Part shown: positions 1 through 4,950 of the stretch, piece by piece | Layout of the letters: each line of letters begins with the position of its first letter | How positions within the stretch are numbered: position 1 is the stretch's first letter | From: Natrialbaceae archaeon B1-Br10_E2g27 | GTDB lineage: Archaea > Halobacteriota > Halobacteria > Halobacteriales > Natrialbaceae | Direction of reading: 5' to 3' | Assembly (NCBI GenBank): GCA_001563885.1 | Contig: LKMM01000198.1 | Coordinates: forward strand, 1 to 5,154 | DNA: 5,154 nucleotides | Notes under the pieces: generated by a model | Told to the model about the DNA's origin: nothing | The model's input: the letters and a program-made list of their open reading frames with translations, nothing else | Database searches by the model: none | Made by a program: the position numbers and the translations under genes

Positions 1-306
1 CTCGAGCGCAGCCGGTGTCACCAACGCCAGATCTGCCATGACGACGGCGACGGGATCCTCTCCTGGGGATGGGAGTCTGGCATTGACTGCCGTCGAAAGC
101 GATCGGTCGTCGATCTCGACCTCCACAGCCGTCTCGTCCTCGAGCGAGGCCGTCGAAACCACAACCGGACGGTGACCCGCCATCGCAATCGCATCGATGA
201 CATCGGCGAGCATCGCTCGTGCAAGTGTCGACCGCTCGGCTGTCGACAACACTGGCGCTAGTCGAGTTTTCGGCGTGTCCGCGGCGAACGGAACGACAAC
301 CTGCAT
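1..306 (-). CDS. cofC: 2-phospho-L-lactate guanylyltransferase CofC, N-terminal part (runs off left edge)
   Basis: CofC makes the activated lactyl-diphosphoguanosine intermediate of coenzyme F420 biosynthesis from 2-phospho-L-lactate and GTP in the cytoplasm. Reading the minus strand from the ATG at 304-306 gives 102 codons without a stop up to the window edge, about half of the usual length of roughly 200 residues. Visible motifs: N-terminal strand MQVVVPFAAD, then PKTRLAPVL (residues 12-20; Lys13 and Arg15 fit the nucleotide-binding basic residues), DDRSLSTAVNA (67-77) and VVMADLALVTP (88-98), whose Asp92 fits a metal-binding position. The match is to the nucleotidyltransferase fold of this family. 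The start is supported by a T-rich TATA-like element 26-32 bases upstream. It lies 122 bp downstream of cetZ on the same strand, but its own promoter suggests separate transcription. Activity cannot be judged because the C-terminal half is missing. Confidence 0.88.
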   Translation of the reverse strand, partial: MQVVVPFAADTPKTRLAPVLSTAERSTLARAMLADVIDAIAMAGHRPVVVSTASLEDETAVEVEIDDRSLSTAVNARLPSPGEDPVAVVMADLALVTPAALE

Positions 307-331
307 TCACGACGACGTTGCTCGTATGCGG

Positions 332-338
332 TAAAAAA
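332..338 (-). promoter_or_regulatory. TATA-like element of cofC
   Basis: On the minus strand the string TTTTTTA lies 26-32 bases upstream of the cofC ATG. That is the spacing expected for a haloarchaeal TATA box driving a leaderless transcript. The same T-run could instead help terminate readthrough from cetZ, so the assignment is tentative. Confidence 0.45.
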
Positions 339-422
339 CGCGTCGGAGCAACGGCTACCGAACGACCGGACAAAACGTTACGACGGATCCCACACAGCCG
401 GTTCGTGCCCCCACACGACCGT

Positions 423-440
423 CCGCTGTTAGAACAGCGG
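423..440 (-). terminator. 18-bp palindrome spanning the cetZ stop codon
   Basis: CCGCTGTT, AG, AACAGCGG is a perfect inverted repeat with 8-bp arms and a 2-nt centre. It covers the last codons and the TAA stop of cetZ (429-431). As RNA it could form a hairpin at the end of the message. There is no T-run directly after it; the next minus-strand T-tracts are TTTT at 372-375 and T6 at 333-338. It may act in 3'-end formation or mRNA stability, but it could also be coincidental, because four of the codons involved are constrained by the protein. Confidence 0.35.
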
Positions 441-1607
441 TTCGAGTTCGTCCTCGTCGTCTTCGACGAGTTCTTCTAGATTCTCTTCGCTTTCGGCCTG
501 GATGTCTTCGATATTGTCCTGGGCTTCGATTGCGACCTGCTGGAGTCGCTTGATCCGTGGGACGTTCGTCACGCCCGAAAGCAGGATGGCTGCGGCGACC
601 TCCGGTTTCTCTCGCGGATAGTCGCCACCGCGAACCTCCATACTGCCCGTTTCCTCCTCGAGCCACTTGCGCCCGCGTTCGATCCCTTTCCGGTTTAGAT
701 ACTCCGAGGGGCCGGCCAGAACGAGCAGCGCACGCTCGGTGCCTTCGATCTCACACGGCAGCGTCAGCCGTCCGAGTGCGGCTTTCCGAACCAGACTCGT
801 GATCCGATTCGTCGTATTCGCTGCATCGAGTGAATCCGAGTTGTCACTCTCGCCGGTAAACCGCGAGAGCAAGCCGCCACTCGAGGTGAGTTCGACTTCC
901 TCGCTTGCGTATCCGACCGTCGAGACCCCACCACCCGAGAGGGTGTTGATGATCTCCGAGGAGTCGACGACGCTTTCGGCGACTTCCTGGTTGCCGGTTA
1001 CCTCGCCGGCACCGAAGAGGATGCCAAACCGGCGAACGATCTCTTCGTTGATCTGGGCGTAGCCGCCCTCGACGGACTCGCCGGTCTGTCGCCAGGAGTC
1101 GTTGTCGAAGACGAGCAGGTTGTCGACCTCGCGGACGAACGTCTGGAACGACCGCGCTGCGTTGAGCGTGTAGATGCCACCTTCGTCCGTGCCGGGAAGT
1201 ACCCCGAGGCCGTAGACCGGGATCGTGTAGATCCGCTTTAGGTGCTTTGCGAGGACGGGTGCGCCACCGGACCCGGTGCCACCACCCATACCGGCGACGA
1301 TCAAGAACGCGTCGACCTCGTGGGTCGGAATCGCATCGATTGCGTTCTGGACCTCGTCGATGTCCTCCTCGGCGACTTCCGCGCCGAGTTCGTTATCTGC
1401 GCCTACACCGTGGCCCTTCACTCGAGCCTGTCCGATGAGTACGCGGTGCGATTCTGGGATGCGCTCGAGACCCATCAGGTCTGCTTTCGCGGAGTTTACC
1501 GCGATCGCTGCGCGGACGATTCCGCTTCCCGTCCGATCGTCGTAATCGAGGAAACGATCGACGATCTTCCCACCGGCCTGTCCGAATCCGATCATCGCCA
1601 ACTTCAT
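429..1607 (-). CDS. cetZ1: CetZ tubulin/FtsZ-superfamily cytoskeletal GTPase, CetZ1-type
   Basis: CetZ proteins are archaeal tubulin/FtsZ-superfamily GTPases that polymerise in the cytoplasm. CetZ1 of Haloferax volcanii controls cell shape and is needed for rod formation and motility. The 392-residue product has the family's usual length. It starts with a Rossmann-like strand and GFGQAGGK (residues 7-14). The tubulin signature GGGTGSGG is at 108-115, and AVNSAKADL is at 37-45. The T7 catalytic-loop glutamate is Glu218 in VVDSSEIINTL, the same residue number as the catalytic Glu218 studied in H. volcanii CetZ1. The C-terminal domain follows, and the protein ends in a very acidic tail: 12 of residues 371-390 are Asp or Glu, before a final Pro-Leu-Phe. 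The ATG at 1607 begins the conserved MKLAMIGFGQ, so no alternative start is needed. A strong TATA box lies 44-51 bases upstream, implying a leader of about 20 nt. All key GTPase residues are present. Confidence 0.96.
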   Translation of the reverse strand: MKLAMIGFGQAGGKIVDRFLDYDDRTGSGIVRAAIAVNSAKADLMGLERIPESHRVLIGQARVKGHGVGADNELGAEVAEEDIDEVQNAIDAIPTHEVDAFLIVAGMGGGTGSGGAPVLAKHLKRIYTIPVYGLGVLPGTDEGGIYTLNAARSFQTFVREVDNLLVFDNDSWRQTGESVEGGYAQINEEIVRRFGILFGAGEVTGNQEVAESVVDSSEIINTLSGGGVSTVGYASEEVELTSSGGLLSRFTGESDNSDSLDAANTTNRITSLVRKAALGRLTLPCEIEGTERALLVLAGPSEYLNRKGIERGRKWLEEETGSMEVRGGDYPREKPEVAAAILLSGVTNVPRIKRLQQVAIEAQDNIEDIQAESEENLEELVEDDEDELEPLF

Positions 1608-1644
1608 TGTTTGTCAGGGGGCTCCGTTGGATTGGACCAGAGCA

Positions 1645-1667
1645 ATCAAGAATATAAATCTTTTGAT
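1645..1667 (-). promoter_or_regulatory. cetZ promoter: TATA box inside a dyad
   Basis: The minus strand carries TTTATATT (1658 to 1651), an excellent haloarchaeal TATA box 44-51 bases upstream of the cetZ ATG. The expected transcript start is near 1628, giving a 5' leader of about 20 nt that contains GGAG (1625-1622) about 14 bases before the ATG, too far for a standard Shine-Dalgarno site. The TATA box sits between inverted arms ATCAA (1645-1649) and TTGAT (1663-1667), with an inner AAGA/TCTT pair, so it could be the site of a repressor competing with TBP. The TATA assignment is firm; the operator idea is inference. Confidence 0.65.
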
Positions 1668-1776
1668 CGCGTGAATTTCTCTCATGGATTTATGTCCGAA
1701 GAAATCGATAGACGGGAGCCCGATTCACTCAATACAACCAACCTGTTACCCTGGAACCACTACCCGTGGCGTCCGG

Positions 1777-1811
1777 GTTTATAATATACTTTCCGGCCAA
1801 CAGGACGGCCG
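1777..1811. promoter_or_regulatory. AT-rich element plus small hairpin in the epimerase-cetZ gap
   Basis: The gap 1608-1830 holds no convincing gene. Besides the cetZ promoter it contains a sharply AT-rich stretch TTTATAATATACTTT (1778-1792) in GC-rich surroundings, next to a hairpin with arms CGGCC (1794-1798) and GGCCG (1807-1811). Downstream of the minus-strand epimerase gene (stop at 1831) the hairpin and AT tract could serve in 3'-end formation. The stretch also reads as a TATA box on either strand. I cannot decide between these from sequence. Confidence 0.3.
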
Positions 1812-1830
1812 TGGGTCGACCCTGGGTCTG

Positions 1831-2745
1831 TCACGCCGGTTCGCCGACTGCCGGATCCGATCCCGCGGACCCACCGAGATACGACTCGAGCGTCCGGAGA
1901 TCGGCTTCATTTCGACCGAACGCTGTCACGTCGTTGTCCGCGACCGTGTTGTCGAACTCGAGCGATCGGGCCTGATCGAGACCAAAAGGCAAAAGCGGTA
2001 TCCGATCGGCTGCTGCCAGCCCGAGTTTCGAGAGTGCCATCGGAACCGGCAAGACGGTCACGGGTCGGCCGTCGGCTGCGTGGGCGAGTTCCGCGACGGC
2101 TGCGAGCGAAAGCACCTCTGGGCCGCCGATCTCGTAGGTTTCGCCGACGTGGTCGTCATCGTCGAGCATGTCGGCGAGCATTCCAACGAGGTCGCCGACC
2201 CAGATCGGCTGAAACCGGGTCCGGCCACCGCCAGGAAGTCCCGTCACGTACGGCGTTGTCAACCGTTTCGTAAAGGAGACGAACTCGCCACCGTCGCCGA
2301 AGACGACCGAGGGGCGAACGATCGTCCACTCGAGATCTGACTCCCTGACTACTGCCTCGGCGCGCCCTTTCGCCCGGATGTAGGCCGTCTCGCCGTGTGG
2401 ATCAGCACCGAGGGCACTCATCTGGAGAAAGCGGTCGGTGTCGCCGTCTTCTGCGGCGCGAACGAGGTTTTCGGTGCCACCGAGATGGACCGTCTCGTGG
2501 TCGGCCCCGCCGGTTGGCTGATACAGCGGCGAGAGCGAGACGAGGTTGATGACTGCTTCGTGGTCGGCAACCGGATCAGCGATCGAATCGTACGCGCTCA
2601 CATCGCCCATCGTCGTCTCGACGCCTTCCGGAACGTCGTCGTCGGGCCGGCGCGAAAGCGCGGTAACCTCGTGACCGCGGTCGACCAACTCCGCACAGAG
2701 GTTCGTTCCGATGAATCCGGTCCCGCCAGCAACGAGGATATTCAT
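1831..2745 (-). CDS. NAD(P)-binding SDR/epimerase-family protein (NDUFA9-like)
   Basis: This 304-residue protein belongs to the extended/atypical short-chain dehydrogenase superfamily, in the group often annotated as NAD-dependent epimerase or complex I NDUFA9-subunit-like. The N-terminal Rossmann motif GGTGFIGT is at residues 7-14 and binds the dinucleotide; SRR at 31-33 after the second strand could favour NADP. Ser110 (LQMSALGAD) and Tyr122/Lys126 (AYIRAKGRAE) match the SDR Ser-Tyr-xxx-Lys catalytic set. RPSVVFGDGG (144-153) and the QPIWVGDLV segment (179-187) are typical of the family. An in-frame ATG nine codons upstream (2772) is rejected: the conserved strand begins at MNILVAGG, and the TATA-like element at 2768-2775 would lie inside the longer version. 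The substrate is unknown. Bacterial and haloarchaeal relatives are stand-alone enzymes, so a complex I role should not be assumed. It is divergent from tmk. Confidence 0.9.
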   Translation of the reverse strand: MNILVAGGTGFIGTNLCAELVDRGHEVTALSRRPDDDVPEGVETTMGDVSAYDSIADPVADHEAVINLVSLSPLYQPTGGADHETVHLGGTENLVRAAEDGDTDRFLQMSALGADPHGETAYIRAKGRAEAVVRESDLEWTIVRPSVVFGDGGEFVSFTKRLTTPYVTGLPGGGRTRFQPIWVGDLVGMLADMLDDDDHVGETYEIGGPEVLSLAAVAELAHAADGRPVTVLPVPMALSKLGLAAADRIPLLPFGLDQARSLEFDNTVADNDVTAFGRNEADLRTLESYLGGSAGSDPAVGEPA

Positions 2746-2767
2746 ATCAAACACATCCGTTCCCAGC

Positions 2768-2775
2768 AACAAATA
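2768..2775 (-). promoter_or_regulatory. TATA-like element of the epimerase gene
   Basis: On the minus strand TATTTGTT lies 23-30 bases upstream of the ATG at 2745. This fits a leaderless haloarchaeal promoter and supports the shorter start. The 99-bp gap to tmk is a shared divergent promoter region. Confidence 0.5.
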
Positions 2776-2817
2776 GCTGGTCGCCTACGCTGTGAGGGCA
2801 CCGATGTCGATGGATCC

Positions 2818-2825
2818 TTATCTAT
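2818..2825 (+). promoter_or_regulatory. TATA-like element of tmk
   Basis: TTATCTAT lies 20-27 bases upstream of the tmk ATG at 2845 and would place transcription start at or next to the start codon (leaderless). No Shine-Dalgarno sequence precedes the ATG. Confidence 0.5.
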
Positions 2826-2844
2826 CTCTCCACGAAAACGAGGT

Positions 2845-3450
2845 ATGCTGGTCACGCTCGAGGGACTGGACGGCAGCGGGAAGACGACGATCTGGGAGCA
2901 ACTCCAGGGGAGCTATCCCAAGGCCACGTTTACCCGCGAACCCACCGACGACTCCTGGTACGGCGAGGCTGTCTACCGATCGATCCGCGACGACGACGCC
3001 GACTCCCTCGCCGAACTCTTTCTCTACACGGCCGACCACGCCGCTCACCTCTCTCGAGTGATCGAACCTGCCCTCGAGGCCGGCGACCTCATTATTTCGG
3101 ATCGCTACTCCGACTCCCGATTTGCCTATCAGGGCGCAACACTCGCATCGTCGGGCCGACTCGGCATCGACGACCCGCTCGAGTACGTCATCGACGTCCA
3201 CGAGCCGTTTTCGATCCCACCCGATCTGACGATCTATCTCGATCTCGACCCCCACACAGCAGCCGAACGCGCGGGAGCGACCAACAAATTCGAACACGCA
3301 GACTACCTCGCTTCCGTGCAGGCGAACTACGAACGCCTCCTCGAGACAGACCCCGACCGATTTGTCCGTATCGACGCGACACAGGACCCCGAAATCGTAT
3401 TCGAGGGTGTCAAAAATGCAATCGCTGACGCACTCGACCGGCATCCGTAG
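2845..3450 (+). CDS. tmk: Thymidylate kinase (dTMP kinase)
   Basis: Thymidylate kinase phosphorylates dTMP to dTDP with ATP, an essential step to dTTP in the cytoplasm. The 201-residue product has the family's length. Motifs in order: P-loop GLDGSGKTT (residues 7-15); TREPTDD (30-36) with the dTMP-contacting Arg-Glu-Pro; FLYTADHAAHL (59-69); the DRY motif and following DRYSDSRFAYQG (86-97); and a LID region around ERAGATNKFE (141-150). The P-loop has no arginine in the variable position, as in bacterial type II enzymes, but the LID has only Arg142 and Lys148 as basic residues. The frame is open for 150 codons upstream, antisense to the epimerase, so automated calls may choose a start that is far too early. 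The ATG at 2845 is chosen because the P-loop begins six residues later and a TATA-like element precedes it. It is convergent with the RAM gene downstream. Confidence 0.95.
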   Translation: MLVTLEGLDGSGKTTIWEQLQGSYPKATFTREPTDDSWYGEAVYRSIRDDDADSLAELFLYTADHAAHLSRVIEPALEAGDLIISDRYSDSRFAYQGATLASSGRLGIDDPLEYVIDVHEPFSIPPDLTIYLDLDPHTAAERAGATNKFEHADYLASVQANYERLLETDPDRFVRIDATQDPEIVFEGVKNAIADALDRHP

Positions 3451-3451
3451 T

Positions 3452-3583
3452 GGCCGGGAGGGGCGCTCGAGAACGACGAGAGCGGCCCGACCCGGGGAAG
3501 GGCAGGCAGCCGACCACGATCACCGCGAGCGAGGCCATAGGCCGAGAAGCGGGCCGACGAGTGACCCAAAACGAAGTGCAGCC
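3452..3583 (+). repeat. GC-rich intergenic repeat, left copy
   Basis: The non-coding stretch between the convergent tmk and RAM genes matches, in inverted orientation, the sequence at the right edge of the window. Shared blocks: GGCCGGGAG (3452-3460 versus 5146-5154, 9/9); a 20-nt block at 3488-3507 versus 5095-5114 (19/20); and a 39-nt block at 3522-3560 versus 5041-5079 (37/39). Order and relative orientation are the same in both copies. The left end can form a hairpin with stem CGCTC/GAGCG (3464-3468 with 3480-3484), a G-G mismatch, then GGG/CCC. Strings such as GCGAGCGAGGCC...AGGCCGAGAAGCGGGCC resemble dispersed intergenic repeats common in haloarchaeal genomes. I see no transposase and no target duplication. 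Confidence 0.75.
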
Positions 3584-3597
3584 TAAAAGGTCGGTCG
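3584..3597 (-). terminator. U-rich terminator of the minus-strand RAM gene
   Basis: Directly after the TAA stop (one base later) the minus strand reads GACCGACCTTTTA, a GC-rich tandem GACC repeat followed by a T-tract, as in archaeal intrinsic terminators. The same 13-nt string follows the paralogous gene at 4937-4949. Confidence 0.55.
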
Positions 3598-3828
3598 TTA
3601 GCTCATCGCAACGTACGTTTTCGTGTCGGTTACGCCCTCAAGTCCCTGAATCTCGGTCGAGACAGCGTTTAACACGTCATACATTTCGGCGACATCGATT
3701 TCGGCGATGATGTCGTAGGTTCCGGCGACGATGTGTGCATCAGAGACCGGCCCTAGCGTCCGAATCGATGTGAGTAGCCCCTCGGACTTTCCAGCGGCCG
3801 TCTTGATCATAACGAAGGCGTGAACCAT
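3598..3828 (-). CDS. Stand-alone Lrp/AsnC ligand-binding (RAM) domain protein, copy 1
   Basis: The 76-residue protein is only the C-terminal effector-binding domain (RAM, ACT-like ferredoxin fold) of Lrp/AsnC regulators; the N-terminal helix-turn-helix is absent, so it should not bind DNA itself. The predicted order is strand AFVMIKT (4-10), helix GKSEGLLTSIRTL (13-25), strands around SDAHIVAGTYDIIAEID (29-45), helix 47-60 and strand TDTKTYVAM (67-75). The GTYD turn (36-39) is the canonical Gly-x-Tyr-Asp loop at the dimer/ligand interface of this family. Such domains assemble as dimers and higher oligomers and bind amino acids or other small molecules; the ligand here is unknown. It is divergent from trkA and shares 36 of 76 residues with the RAM protein at 4706-4936, so it probably belongs to the same module. 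The start is supported by the conserved MVxAFVMIK and a TATA-like element. Confidence 0.9.
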   Translation of the reverse strand: MVHAFVMIKTAAGKSEGLLTSIRTLGPVSDAHIVAGTYDIIAEIDVAEMYDVLNAVSTEIQGLEGVTDTKTYVAMS

Positions 3829-3840
3829 CGGTCGCTGGTA

Positions 3841-3880
3841 TGATACAGCATCACACGACTAAAGTGTTTGCCTCGAAGGC
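3841..3880 (-). promoter_or_regulatory. Promoter of RAM copy 1 with two small dyads
   Basis: The minus strand has a TATA-like CTTTAGT (3864 to 3858) 30-36 bases upstream of the ATG at 3828. Between it and the start lies the dyad TGAT-N5-ATCA (3841-3853), near the expected transcript start. Just upstream of the TATA is GCCT-CGA-AGGC (3870-3880), overlapped on its left and abutted on its right by GTTTGC direct repeats (3866-3871, 3881-3886). These may be regulator sites but are short. The rest of the 176-bp divergent gap holds only the trkA promoter. Confidence 0.35.
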
Positions 3881-3972
3881 GTTTGCAGTCGTCCCGATCG
3901 AGTGAGAGCGCCGGTGTCTGCGACCGTAACTGATTGGGTTGTGCTAGCCGTTGGCGTGTGATTCGAGGGCAA

Positions 3973-3980
3973 CCTTATTG
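3973..3980 (+). promoter_or_regulatory. TATA-like element of the trkA-RAM operon
   Basis: CCTTATTG is centred about 28 bases upstream of the ATG at 4005, fitting a leaderless transcript. It lies inside the possible N-terminal extension from the ATG at 3951, which argues against that earlier start. Confidence 0.5.
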
Positions 3981-4004
3981 ACGGGCGAAAGCGTACCCGT
4001 GTGT

Positions 4005-4706
4005 ATGCGGTTCGTGATTATCGGAGCCGGACGGGTAGGGCTGCGCACCGCCCGTGTTTTGCGCGAGGAGGGCCACGACGTGACGCTGGTCGAACGAGAC
4101 GAATCGACGATCAGACGGGCCCGAAACGAATCGTTTCCGGTCGTCGAGGGTGATGGCTCGCGTGAGGACGTGTTGCAATCAGCGTCGATCGAAGACGCCG
4201 ACGCACTCGGTGCGCTGACCGGCGATCTCAACGTCAATTTCACGGCGTGTATGATCGCAAAACACTACGGCTGTCGGACGATCATGCGGATCGACGAGGC
4301 CTACCGCGAGGGGATCTACCGCAAGTACGCAGGCGAGGTCGACGAAATCATCTACCCCGAGCGCCTGGGTGCGATCGGCGCGAAAAACGCCTTGCTCGGC
4401 GGGACGATCCGGGCTATCGCCGACATCGCCCCGAACCTACAGGTCGTCGAACTCACAGTCACCGACGCCGCACCCGTCAACGGCTATACGATCAGCGAAC
4501 TGCAGTTGCCGGCCGATGCCAGAGTGCTTGCCTTCGGGAAACGTGACCACTCGCTTGCGATCCCCGACGAGGACCAATCGCTCGAGGTAGGCGATAGACT
4601 CGTTGTTCTCGCTGATTTCGAGGTCTTGAGCGACGTTCGGCAGTTGCTCGTCGGCGAGCGTCCGGAACTGGCAGCCGCAAACGCAGGCCGTGGAGGTGTC
4701 AACTGA
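4005..4706 (+). CDS. TrkA/KtrA-like RCK-domain NAD(H)-binding protein
   Basis: The 233-residue protein contains one RCK_N (TrkA_N) and one RCK_C (TrkA_C) domain, the size of KtrA-like regulatory subunits and about half of E. coli TrkA, which has two such pairs. These cytoplasmic subunits bind nucleotides and gate K+ uptake or channel proteins. The Rossmann motif GAGRVG is at residues 7-12. Strand 2 ends in VERD with Glu30, which fits NAD(H) ribose binding, and GDGS is at 49-52. The C-terminal domain spans about 145-216 with the characteristic SLEVGDRLVVLADFE (192-206). The start at 4005 is chosen over the in-frame ATG at 3951 because MRFVIIGAG begins the first Rossmann strand and a TATA-like element lies between the two. 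The stop overlaps the next start (TGATG), indicating an operon and translational coupling with a RAM-domain protein. No TrkH/KtrB-type membrane protein is in the window, so the transport partner is unknown. Confidence 0.9.
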   Translation: MRFVIIGAGRVGLRTARVLREEGHDVTLVERDESTIRRARNESFPVVEGDGSREDVLQSASIEDADALGALTGDLNVNFTACMIAKHYGCRTIMRIDEAYREGIYRKYAGEVDEIIYPERLGAIGAKNALLGGTIRAIADIAPNLQVVELTVTDAAPVNGYTISELQLPADARVLAFGKRDHSLAIPDEDQSLEVGDRLVVLADFEVLSDVRQLLVGERPELAAANAGRGGVN

Positions 4707-4936
4707 TGGTTACAGCATTCGTCATGATCAAAGCGAACACGGGCGAGGCGGACCGACTGCGAACGGAAATCGAGGATATCGAGGGCGTCGACTCCGCCCA
4801 TATCGTCGCCGGCGACGTCGACATCATCGCGAAAGCGAGTGTCGAGACTCCCGCGGCGGTCAAAGATATCGCTGCCACCCAGATTCAGGGCGTCGACGGC
4901 GTCGAAAGCACCCAGACGTATATCGCGATGGACTAA
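4706..4936 (+). CDS. Stand-alone Lrp/AsnC ligand-binding (RAM) domain protein, copy 2
   Basis: A 76-residue paralogue of the protein encoded at 3598-3828 (36 of 76 positions identical, no gaps). It is again the Lrp/AsnC effector domain without a helix-turn-helix. Conserved blocks are MVxAFVMIK (1-9), AHIVAG (31-36), DIIA (39-42), IQG (60-62) and the C-terminal TYxAM (71-75). The turn that reads GTYD in copy 1 is GDVD here (36-39), so the tyrosine is replaced by valine, suggesting a changed ligand or interface. Its ATG overlaps the trkA stop by one base, so it is almost certainly co-translated with the RCK protein. I infer that it acts with it, for example as a ligand-sensing partner, but nothing in the sequence proves binding. 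A GC-rich terminator with a T-tract follows the stop directly. Confidence 0.9.
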   Translation: MVTAFVMIKANTGEADRLRTEIEDIEGVDSAHIVAGDVDIIAKASVETPAAVKDIAATQIQGVDGVESTQTYIAMD

Positions 4937-4950
4937 GACCGACCTTTTAT
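4937..4950 (+). terminator. U-rich terminator of the trkA-RAM operon
   Basis: GACCGACCTTTTAT follows the TAA stop without a spacer. The first 13 bases are identical to those after the inverted paralogue (minus strand 3596 to 3584), and CTGC recurs at the same offset beyond it. The GC-rich tandem GACC plus T-tract fits archaeal termination. Confidence 0.55.

Noticed and set aside
18..224. Minus-strand 68-codon Arg/Ser-rich open frame
   Set aside because: It is out of frame with cofC, which occupies the same strand and region with clear family motifs; the composition is that of a GC-rich shadow.
1242..1784. Plus-strand 180-codon open frame antisense to the cetZ 5' end
   Set aside because: No recognisable domain, covered by conserved cetZ codons, no suitable promoter; typical antisense frame in haloarchaeal DNA.
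1684..2340. Plus-strand 218-codon open frame over the epimerase gene
   Set aside because: It begins in the gap but runs mostly antisense to the conserved epimerase; the peptide is Arg-rich with no family resemblance.
2818..3444. Minus-strand 208-codon open frame antisense to tmk
   Set aside because: Mirrors nearly the whole tmk gene, has Cys/Val-rich random composition, and tmk motifs are unmistakable on the other strand.
3522..3560. CRISPR-like repeat
   Set aside because: Only one copy at each end, inverted and far apart; no regular spacing or spacers.
3450..3710. Plus-strand open frame through the left repeat into the RAM gene
   Set aside because: Arg-rich peptide from repeat DNA, then antisense to a conserved gene. 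The ASEAxGREAGRR-type string it shares with the right copy comes from repeat homology, not a protein family.
3951..4004. Upstream in-frame ATG of the TrkA-like gene adding 18 residues
   Set aside because: The extension precedes the first Rossmann strand and contains the likely TATA element at 3973-3980.
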